The notes under the pieces are model-generated. The model was not told the origin of the DNA and searched no databases. It saw only the letters and a list, made by a program, of their open reading frames with translations. The position numbers were made by a program, and so were the translations under genes. This document shows, piece after piece, positions 48,143 through 57,061 of a stretch of 64,000 bases of DNA; position 1 is the first letter of the stretch, and each line of letters opens with the position of its first letter. The DNA is from Pyrus communis (taxonomy: Eukaryota > Streptophyta > Magnoliopsida > Rosales > Rosaceae). The stretch spans positions 21,397,344 to 21,461,343 of the forward strand of contig NC_084816.1 of NCBI RefSeq assembly GCF_963583255.1, in the 5' to 3' direction.

Positions 48143-48152
48143 TATATATAAG
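48143..48152 (+). promoter_or_regulatory. TATA box of the CLE gene at 48236-48481
   Basis: CTATATATATAAG about 90 bp upstream of the start codon. Confidence 0.6.
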
Positions 48153-48235
48153 AATCTATATGTGCAATCCTTCCCGGCTCACAGGATCTCAAATGTCTAT
48201 ACATTGAGCAATTTTTAAGACACATTGCCTCCACA

Positions 48236-48481
48236 ATGGCTGCTAGTGCAAACCTCAAATTCTCCTTCTGCCTTTTCCTGGTGTTGCTTACAATTTCCAA
48301 CTCCGAGTCTCGTTCTCCTCCTCTTCCATTATTAAACAAGATTACCAGAGAGCGCACATTGATGCAGGTTTCCAAACAGGTCTTGAAGGCTAGCATTGCA
48401 CGACAAGCTGCCGCTGCCGGAAGTCAATTAAGGGATTCCAAGAGAGTTAGCCCCGGTGGACCTGACGGCCACCACAACTGA
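48236..48481 (+). CDS. CLE: CLE signalling peptide precursor with atypical end
   Basis: An 81-residue secreted pre-propeptide: signal sequence at residues about 8-23 (LKFSFCLFLVLLTISNSES), variable region, and C-terminal motif RVSPGGPDGHHN directly before the stop. The first eight positions equal those of CLE5/CLE6-type peptides (RVSPGGPDPQHH). The conserved proline at position 9 is replaced by glycine and the end reads HHN, as if PQ had become G by a codon-sized deletion. Whether it is still active is unknown. A TATA box and short leader are present and the gene is a single exon. It lies 13.7 kb from the CLE gene at 34277, in divergent orientation. The two share the KQVLKAS segment upstream of the motif, supporting common origin. 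Confidence 0.9.
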   Translation: MAASANLKFSFCLFLVLLTISNSESRSPPLPLLNKITRERTLMQVSKQVLKASIARQAAAAGSQLRDSKRVSPGGPDGHHN

Positions 48482-48975
48482 CGTGTCATTAGGAAATCCT
48501 GCAAGGAGGATGATTTGTGTACTACTTTTTTACCCTCGATTTTGTTGTGTACTATGATTCAACAATTATCATTCATGAAATGTCAACACAACACTCCTTT
48601 TGACAAAGTGGTGTAACAGTCATTGGCTACTTTCAAACCTTTTATAACTCCTAAATTTCGTACCTAAAACTCTTATCCATCAACACCAATGAAGTTGAGT
48701 CATTTCTTGTTTGCATGAGATGCACAAACTTTTAATTTAGTCACTTAATATATTTTTTTCTCCAAATTAGAATATTGAAACTTAGGGAATCTAATCTAAC
48801 ATGGATATCCATTCATTTTCATGGGGTAGATAAAAGTTAAAAAAGTGGGAGGAAAACTAATAAAATTAGAGGGGTGCTATGCCCACCCCATTTATTTTCC
48901 CACACACCATAAAAAAAAAAACTAAAAAAGATAAACTCTCTGCTTCCACCGACCCTTATTCCTTATACAACCTTT
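48482..48975. other. 3' flank of the CLE gene
   Basis: Presumed 3' untranslated region and spacer. It contains a half MITE-like sequence GGGGTGCTATGCCCACCCCAT (48871-48891). Nothing else recognised. Confidence 0.45.
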
Positions 48976-48979
48976 TATT

Positions 48980-50270
48980 TTAGGGAGGTTTAATGAAACG
49001 CTTCCGATACCGTTCATTTTTAACAAAAAACCATATTTATACATTTATCTGGTACTGTTTGGACCTAAATTTACGCTATCGGCCCATACAATCAAGGTCG
49101 TTAGATGAGTAAAGTTCTAGACCGTTGGATGATAAAGTGGTTGAGATAATTTTCAATTATTATTAAGGAATAATATTGTGGTTTTAATCATAATATTATC
49201 TCTTAATATATATTGGATTATCTAAGCCTAATATTGGCTATATCCAGCGGATCGTTTAAAGATAAATGATATCTAAAAGATAGGTTGTTGCTTACCTTGA
49301 GAAGTCTTTGACCTAGACTCTAGCTGTTGAGTTTGAATTAAAATCAAATTCTACACAAGTGAAGCCGCACCACACATCTGCTTCTATAAATACAAGGCCG
49401 CGAACACCATAGAGAGGACCTTCACAATCAGCATACAATTGCCCTGCGCAAAACCTCTCAAACACCTTGAGATTTTTTCCTTTTCTTTTCCTGCCGACAC
49501 ACCTTCAGTTTGGATAAACAGCACTGTGGAAGCGCCCGGCGAGCACCTTCAGTTTGGATAAACAGCACTGCTGCCGCAGAATCAGCCGACCGAGAAGCAC
49601 CTTCAGTTTGGATAAACAGCACTGCGTCGAGGTCGACCGATTATCTATCCAAGTCTCGGTCGAGAAAGGTTTTCGAACCTTTGTTGGCAGAGGTCACCTT
49701 GCTAAACTTTCTCGGCATAGTTAGGTGTTACGAATCACATTGCTCGGCGTACAGGACGCCGAGTGGTTTTATGATTGGATACTCGCAAGTAGGTTTCAGG
49801 GTTCGGCATTCCGACGGCCGAACTACGTTTACCATCAAGACATACATCACGTTCGAGTACCTGTGCCCATACACCTTGGTCTCGATTCGACGTGCTTATA
49901 CTCTCACGAATATAATCACGGTGACCGAATCAGGCTCCGACGATTATTGAACTCCGCAGAATTAGCAGCCTTGTCTTCAGGCTGTAGAACTCAGAGACCG
50001 AGAGCGTTCCTTCCTCGGTCGCAATCGCAAGATACAGAAGTCAACGACGCGTTCCAAGCGACATCAACAAATTTTACTCCTCGGCCGAGCTCGGCCGACG
50101 AGTTGGCACGCCCCGCATTCAACCGAAGGACGTAGTTAGCTTACTAGTTACTCGGCCTGCGCGCCACGTAGGTTTTGTAATTATTAGGGTCAACAGGTAC
50201 TATTTACTATAACTTTAAAAATAGCTTTTCATTAAAAATGAAATTTTTTTTGAAATTTTCGTTAGTTTTT
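48980..50270. mobile_element. MITE split by a solo LTR
   Basis: 48980-49055 (TTTAATGAAACGCTTCCG, ACCGTTCATTTTTAACAAAA, ACATTTATCTGGTAC) and 50196-50270 (GGTACTATTTACTATAACTT…TTTTCATTAAAAATG…TTTTCGTTAG) read through as one short element once the LTR and one GGTAC are removed. The ends are the inverse of each other (TTTAATGAAA…TTTTCATTAA), a common foldback MITE layout. Confidence 0.6.
49056..50195 (+). mobile_element. Solo LTR, 1140 bp, with TSD
   Basis: Begins TGTTTGGACC, ends AGGGTCAACA, flanked by GGTAC (49051-49055 and 50196-50200). CTATAAATACAAGG at 49384 gives a TATA box on the plus strand. It contains three copies of ACCTTCAGTTTGGATAAACA plus GCACTG (49501, 49546, 49600), the likely R/U5 region. 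Open frames here are LTR by-products. Gypsy-like by size and GCCGACCGAG-rich content, but not proven. Confidence 0.85.
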
Positions 50271-50867
50271 TTTTATTTTATCTCTATATTCTTTTACATT
50301 TTATTTATAATATAATAGGATATATATTTGCATTATCTGTAACAAAACAAATGATAAAAAATCAATTAACCATCCCAAATTCCAAAGCATCGAAACAGCA
50401 GACCTCCAAATCCCACCTGCACCACGACCAGCAATACAGCAGACGCACTAACAACCAGGCTACCCTCCATCCAACCTTGGCAGCATATAGCCTCGAAACT
50501 GCCCACCTCCACAGGTTCACCCATCTTCCTTCACTGTACACATTCTCTTTCATTGTCGGAATTGGATCGAGGTTGTACACTGTCATGAGAGAAGGGGAAA
50601 AGGGAAGAGTTAAAGAGATTGGAGCCGATATCGACGCCGTCGGAAGGGAGGCGTGTGGGTGTGGACTTGTCGGGGTTGTAACAGTGGCAATGAGGGGTGG
50701 GGGGGTTTCTGAAATTTTATTGTTTTTCTTTTCTTCTATTTTGGTTTTTAATGGGAAAAACCAATGCTTACGTGGCAAAATATTGTTTGTTATTGTTTAG
50801 GTCCTTACAGCCATTCTCGGACAAAGTTGTTAATAATATTTTCACTTTTAAGTGGGTGGCTTAACAC

Positions 50868-51110
50868 TCCTATAATTTGGAGGTGGATTGTCTGCTCTTT
50901 TATTTCCATACTTTTTTCATGTTCTCTTGTTTGTGTGATTACGATTAAGCCACGTCAATATTCTATATTCTTATTACTTTTTGTTTTATTATTTCTATAA
51001 AAAACTAATATAAAATATTGACATGGCTTAACCGTGATCACACATCACAGGAAAGTATGAGAAAAGTATGAAAATGGGAGGGTAGACAATCCACCTCCCT
51101 ATAAATTAAG
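50868..51110. mobile_element. Foldback MITE, about 240 bp
   Basis: The left arm AACACTCCTATAATTTGGAG…GATTGTCTGC…CATACTTTTTTCAT…TAAGCCACGTCAATATT pairs with the right arm in reverse complement along 90 bp or more (AATATTGACATGGCTTAA…AAAGTATGAAAATGGGAGGG…GACAATCCACCTCC). Confidence 0.82.
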
Positions 51111-53220
51111 GCTGTTTGGACTCATTTAATTTAAACTGTCAATAGAGCAAGTTGACATATATCCTAATTATATTTGGATTTTCATCACAAAAAATCTTTA
51201 AATTTACATAAAATTATTATTTTAGTCCTCAAGTTGATGATCAATTAATGTCGTCCTTAAATCTTACTACAACACATCAATGTCATTCATACCGTTCACT
51301 TTTGATAAAAAAAAAATTTGTTAGTTTAATGACGTCAAACACTTATGCACACTCACATATCCAATTATAAGGTGTGTCGTGAATTAAGCCCCCTTTTTTT
51401 TTTTATCGTAATAGATGATTCCTGAAATTGAGTAGTAGATTGCATTGATGGATAGAGTCTTTCTATCAACGCACTATGTATGACGTTCAAACCATTTTTT
51501 CCTTCTTAGTATAGCTTAAATTAATCATATTGCTTGTAATGAGAAAAAAATAGTCAAACCTATAGTAAGAATAATAAATTTACATGCATATGGGGGTTAA
51601 GTCAACTAGCCAAAAAACTGTGTTCATAATAATTTGGATTATATATCCTCTCGTGAATTATTGCCTAAAACTTGTAAAAATCATTTCAAGGATGAAAAAA
51701 CAAAGTAGAGATTGGCATTGATGGAAGTCATTTAATGGGTAACTAGAAACTTAAAATATGAATCGATAAGCACCTTAACTATAAAAATGGAAAGAGATGA
51801 TGAATCATATTAACTTATAAGCTAAAATTAAACAAGAAGAAATGATTGATTTTTTGGTGTATCATTCATGCGTGGTGCTCTAGTACTTATCCAATATTCA
51901 TGCACGAGTCCCTTGATTGTCATATCCAAGTTGTACCTTAATGACTAGCTTTATCTTTCCAGACAAAACGTGATTATCTGAACTCCTGAAATGATGTGTT
52001 CTTTGACCTTTTCTGCCTTCTTGTGTCACCCTTTTATATCTTATTTGCCATGACTTCAATAGTTCCACAACTATTTGAAGAACTTTTATTTTTATTTTTA
52101 TTTTTATTTTATAACAGTTTGCTCTTTGTATTTTTAATTTGTTTATTTTTGTTAAAGAGAACTTCATTAAAAAGACACAACAATTACAGAGGAAAAGATT
52201 CATCTAGGAACAAAAATATTAATATGCAATTGGATTATAGAAAATAGGTGTGAATTTTATTCACATGACACATTGGATATGTGTGTAGAAGCACTAACAT
52301 ACTTAAGCAAGACCTAAGAATCTATACGTACACTAAGATAAGCAATATGCGAAGCAGCCTTACCATAGTTAATGATTTAAAACAATGGCTAAGTGGATTG
52401 AAGAGGAAATAGACCGTCAGAAGATAAAATGACGCATTGAGAATTCGTAGGTATGGCGTTCGAGCTCTGGTTTGAGCTCACCTTTTGTGGAGAGGGAATG
52501 ACACCGCCGTTCAAACTCACGTTTGTTCCGTGATATAAGATGAATTTTAGTCATCCGATGTCGTTTAAGCTACCAAAACTGCATTTAATTTCTGTAATAA
52601 AAATCGAACTTTTCGTTTGTCGTTCGATTAATGTCACTTACTTTTTTTTTTTTTTTTTTTTCCTAAGCCTCTTAAGTTGTTCAAAAGTTTTATAACACGG
52701 CCTATTTAAGTCGTGGCTGCTTCCTTTTGGGTTTCTCTCAAACTCTGATGAATTCCGGAAAACTTATTCTACGAGGGTTTATGTTCGTATCTCTCTTCGC
52801 TTGTGCTGGGTCAGTTAATTAGAACATCCAGAACCATAGACTACATAGGCCGGGGAAAGGGCATCGCCCCTCGAACGATATTCCGTAAAATGCAGTGTCA
52901 GTGAGATCCATTTGCTTCCTGCTATTTGGACGTGCGAAAAGCCGAAAGGCTTTTATGTCTTTGTGTTTCGTCTGGGGTCATTCTTGTGGTGACCTAAGAG
53001 ATAAAGGGAATGGGTAGATGTGACGAAAAAACGAAGTGATGACAGTCAGTGAGAGGAGAGACACAGATCTGTGTGATTTGGAGTGACTTAACAAATTGTA
53101 TTTATGTAACTTCATATCAGACAGGACAGCCATTTCTTGTAGTATTCTATTACGCATGATATGAGAGCAATTTATATTTAATCAAAGACCTCAAAGAAAG
53201 ATTCTCCCACTTTCTCTGTG
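51111..53220. other. Gene-poor intergenic DNA
   Basis: No gene, array or mobile element that I can support. T-rich tracts at 51393 and 52643. Confidence 0.5.
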
Positions 53221-53224
53221 CTTC

Positions 53225-53225
53225 A

Positions 53226-53290
<65 letters not shown>
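53225..53290. repeat. (TA)n(TG)n compound microsatellite
   Basis: About 14 TA followed by about 16 TG units. Confidence 0.97.
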
Positions 53291-53291
<1 letters not shown>

Positions 53292-53296
53292 ATATG

Positions 53297-53606
53297 CTCA
53301 AAGCTACTTTGACAGTAGTTGTCATACGATTTTAAGCCTTTCACTGATCAGCATGCCTAGTTTTCTCAGGGCAAGCTGCTTGTTGCTCCCATATATATTA
53401 GGCTCCAAGCTTCTTTGACAGTAGTTGTCATACGATTTTAAGCCTTTCACTGATCAGCAAGCCTAGTTTTCTCAGGGCAAGCTGCTTGTTGCTACCATAT
53501 ATATTATGCTCAAAGCTACTTTGACAGTCGTCGTCATACGATTTTAAGCCTTTCACTGATCAGCATGCCTAGTTTTCTGAGGGCAAGCTGCTTGTTGCTA
53601 CCATTC
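53297..53606. repeat. Triplicated 106-bp tandem repeat
   Basis: Three copies starting GCTCAAAGCTACTTTGACAG (53297), GCTCCAAGCTTCTTTGACAG (53401) and GCTCAAAGCTACTTTGACAG (53508), all continuing CATACGATTTTAAGCC…GGCAAGCTGCTTGTTGCT. Copies are over 90% alike by eye. Unknown function. Confidence 0.92.
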
Positions 53607-54177
53607 ATGATCATTCCTTCGATGCTCGTTGTGAGCTCAGAGGGGTGTCTTTCTCTCGTGTTCGCAACTCTTCCCAATAAAACTGATAGCAATATATGTT
53701 TTTGTAAATTTGGGTTCCATGTACCGAAAAATGAGTTTTTTCGTTGAAGGTTTCTTCTTGGTGACGTAAAGAGACCTGCATCTGGAGGACCAGATCCCCA
53801 ACATCATTAGCCAACTTAGGAGTTTTCTTTTTGCCAGAAATAACGCTAGAGTTGCCAAAACATGTCTCAAATCTTAGTCGCCAAATGATGTAGCAGATGA
53901 CATGGTTGTGTGTAGTTACGAGTTGGCCAACTCTATGATCGTTTGAGCACTCAAAGATATGACAATCCCTAGTACTATTGTTATTTTGAAAATCTGAATT
54001 CACCGTGCCACAACCTGCTGCCGGTGATCTGATCTCACTCCAAGTCTCCAATTGTCCTTTTGTTTTGTTTTGAATTTTAACTCCAGAAAGGATTTCCTTA
54101 ATAAATTCTATTTATCATCTAGGGAATGTTGTATTGTTATAATTCAACATGATTTTTTCGTGTTACTATGTTCACAG

Positions 54178-54958
54178 GAACATAGAAAATTTGATTCAGG
54201 AAGCTGTGAGGAGATTGCTAGTGCTGCTAAAGAATGGAGAATCCGTAGTGATCTCACAGAAGTCGGCACTCATGCAGATAAACTTGGATATCAGTGTGGC
54301 GGGTGGACCATCGAGCGGCAGGGAGCAAGCGGCAATAATCTCACAGAAGGTAAATTGAGAGCCTTCTCTTTCTGTTGTTTGAAACTATCTGTCAGGACCA
54401 AAATATCTACCTATTAAGCGCTATATGAAACTTTCCGACCAAAAAAAGAAGCTCTAATGATACTTATTTTTCTTCAGCAGGTAGCACAATTATTAGTGCC
54501 ATAAAGAACACAGTGGATCCTACAACCGCAGTAGTTTACAACGAAAATTCCTGACTCTGACTTTGTGGAACCTAATGAATTTTCGCATGCTGGTAGGAGA
54601 ACACCGTATGCAGAGAACTATGGTGACAGCTTAGATTCGACAATAGCTGGTCCTCGCCCGAGCACCACCACAAATGTTTGCAGGGCTGTGAAATGTGTTG
54701 TTACGTCATCTCTGACTGTCCTGTTGAGATCCAACCCTATGTTCCGATGATCAATGCTCTTGTTGCAGCTTGGCTTCCAGGAACAGAAGGCCAAGGGGTT
54801 GCTGATGTTTTGTTTGGTGACTATGGTTTCACTGGCAAGCTTCCTCGGACTTGGTTCAAAAGCGTTGATCAATTACCTATGAATGTTGGAGATGCACATT
54901 ATGACCCTCTCTTCCCCTTTGGATTTGGCCTCACCGCAACAGCGACCAAAGCCAACTA
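54178..54958 (+). pseudogene. GH3 beta-glucosidase, truncated pseudogene
   Basis: The C-terminal domain of a plant glycoside hydrolase family 3 enzyme of the exo-beta-glucanase/beta-glucosidase type, normally a secreted cell-wall enzyme. Exon 54178-54350 after an ACAG acceptor reads NLIQEAVRRLLVLLKNGES in one frame, then after a deletion THADKLGYQCGGWTI and GASGNNLTE in another. Exon about 54481-54958 has GSTIISAIKNTVDP, two stops near 54555, PYAENYGDS, a frameshift near 54712, then [40 protein letters not shown] and [10 protein letters not shown] to the TAG. The N-terminal (alpha/beta)8 barrel with the catalytic aspartate is absent. Not functional. Confidence 0.88.
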
Positions 54959-55192
54959 GGAAATTCTTCAGGATTGAGAGACACACTTTTATGGCCCTTC
55001 GATTTACCCGTTTTCAACCAGAAATTAAGTTTATAACTGTGAAGGAAGCTGTTACAATTAGTACCGGTATGGAAAACGTACAAGAAAACTAATGCAGAAT
55101 ATTATTTTCTGGGTAAAATACATCATATATGTAAGTAAATATAAGATTCAAAAGTGTGTAAGTACTCATATATGGTCCAAATGTTGCTTCAA

Positions 55193-56644
55193 CTACTGAA
55201 CTCCCAAAAACTTCTGACAATCGATGGAAAGAGTGTACTGGCAATACTTTTCGTTCTTCATGCAGAGAAAGAAGCGTTCGTATGCTGATGCCATTTTCGT
55301 TGCAGTGAACATCGAAACCACATATTTCTTGCAAGCCAGGCCTTTCCTCTTCAGCACACTAGATCCGTGTCTAATCGCCAACTCCAATGCCTCTATGAAA
55401 GACTTGACATTGGGCGAAAATGTGTATCCGAATTCTTCATCTACAACCACAGTCCCAACAATGCTTGGATAATTCAGTGTTAAAACTGGTTTCCCAGTAT
55501 GCATTGCTTCGATCAATGTAAGATCAAGCCCTTGAGGTCTCAATGTTGGATTCACAAACACATCGAGCGCAGTGTGAAATTGAGACAACTCCAAAGGCTC
55601 CAATGCTCCTAAAATCTTCACATTTGGGCCTAATTCGGCGTACCTTCTTCTCCAAGGACCTGCCCCTGCTACAAGTAAAAAAACACTGGGGTGGCGCCTC
55701 ACAATCGAAGAAAAGGCCTCATAGAGAAGCGGATGCCCTTTGTCCCTCACCAACCGCCCTGCAACTCCCATCACAATGCTCGCATCGCGGAACCTTACAC
55801 CCGCTTCTTGGTCCTGGGTAAATTCTGTTTCGTCAACGCCGTTGAGTATGACCTGTACATTTCTCTGGGGGAGTTAATAGATGTTCATTAGAACCTCACC
55901 GACACTACTGCTTATGCATATGTGCTGGGTGTAGCTTCTAAAGAATCGAATTTCCTCTACGAGCCTTGGCATTGCTTCGTGAAGCTCTGCTGTCGGGTCT
56001 GCCAGCTGCCACCCTTTCGGAATCAAAAGAAGCTCTTGCAGCAACTTGGAGTGCATAATTTCGTACCATATCCCATGCCAAGTGACAGTCACGTTCGTAA
56101 CCATTTTCGCACGCCAGTACACCAGCGAAACGCTCTCGGTGTGCACATAATCAAACGCCGTATTTGCATTGGCTTTATTGAAAATTTCAAATGCTCAAGA
56201 GATGTTAACAGAACCATGATTATTGGATGCAAAATACAAATGAAGGTTACCTTCATGTATGTTCCACCGTGCCTGCCCTTCTGTCAGAAGGCACGGTGAA
56301 GACATGAATCTTGTGGCCCTGGCAGCAAGCTCATGGTACAAAGTCGAAGCATGGCGCTCCATGCTGCCTGGAGCCGGGCCAACAGGCCACATCTTGGAGA
56401 AGACGGCGAGCTTGAGCTTTTCGTATGTCGGTCCAAAACAAAGCTGGTTCCAAGAGAACTTAGCATCTCTAAGATCATCATTGAATTGGGGAAAATGGGC
56501 CCGAAAAAACGGTTCTTGAACGTTCCTAGGGGATGCAAGGAAGACGAAGAAGGATGTGAAGAGTAGGATCAATGGGAAAATTGTTGAATATCTGAAAGAG
56601 AAAAATTTGGAGGAAGGTTTGGGAGCTTGGTGCTTCAATCCCAT
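55193..56644 (-). pseudogene. GT4 glycosyltransferase gene with two in-frame stops
   Basis: Single-exon gene of the plant family-4 glycosyltransferase group with an N-terminal signal anchor (YSTIFPLILLFTSFFVFLA), likely a Golgi type II membrane protein. Start chosen at MGLKHQAPK (56644). Blocks in order: FSKMWPVGPAPGSMERHAST, RWNIHEGNLH, HTESVSLVYWRAKM, VTWHGIWYEIMHS, ILNGVDE, GVAGRLVRDKGHP, VAGAGPWRRRY, FVNPTLRPQGLDLTLIEAM with the EX7E-type donor-sugar motif, and SMFTATKMASAYERFFLCMK. One frame holds all 483 codons except TGA at 56195-56197 and TAA at 55874-55876. At 56282-56324, RATRFMSSPC replaces the expected RGHKIHVFTVP; the shifted frame still reads GHKIHVFTVP, so two compensating indels are present. 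Acceptor sugar chemistry is unknown. A recent copia element lies 114 bp upstream. Confidence 0.87.
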
Positions 56645-56757
56645 TTCTAAGAATCTCTCAAAGAAAGTTTTGGTTTGTTTCACATTTTTTGTTGTTGAAG
56701 AATATGGTTTGATTGATATTATATTAAGTTGGTAGTGCAAGTTGTTCGATGACTTTT

Positions 56758-57054
56758 TGTAGAAAATATGGAAGAGAATGCTTCGTGGAAAATATGGAAG
56801 AGAATGCTTTTTCTCATTAATTTTTCTCTACAAGATTACAAGGATATATATACATGATACAAATGTGTAGATAGGACAAGGTAGCCGTCCTAGTGTGTAG
56901 GTAGGACAAGGTAGGACGGCTGTAGAGGACAAGGTAGCTGTCCTAGTGTGTAGGTAGGACAAGGTAGGACGGCTGTAGGACGGCTTATTCTTCCAATAAT
57001 AATATTATATACAATTACACAAGGACTCCAACCATATTCCTTATTTGTCTAACA
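56758..57054 (-). repeat. 3' LTR of the young copia element
   Basis: Plus strand TGTAGAAAATATGGAAGAGA to ATTTGTCTAACA. It contains a small array of GTGTAGGTAGGACAAGGTAG and GACGGCTGTAG words (56871-56985) with fewer copies than the 5' LTR. The tandem ATATGGAAGAGAATGCTT pair at its edge is shared by both LTRs. Confidence 0.93.
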
Positions 57055-57061
57055 CTCCCCC

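Noticed and set aside
49510..50135. Two overlapping open frames of about 140 codons
   Set aside because: They fall within a solo LTR defined by a GGTAC duplication and include its internal repeats.
50351..50800. Overlapping open frames of about 140-150 codons on opposite strands
   Set aside because: Low-complexity composition, no recognised domain, and neither has supporting gene structure; next to a MITE.
53150..53418. Frames with HTHTHT or IYIYIY runs
   Set aside because: Translations of the (TA)n(TG)n microsatellite.
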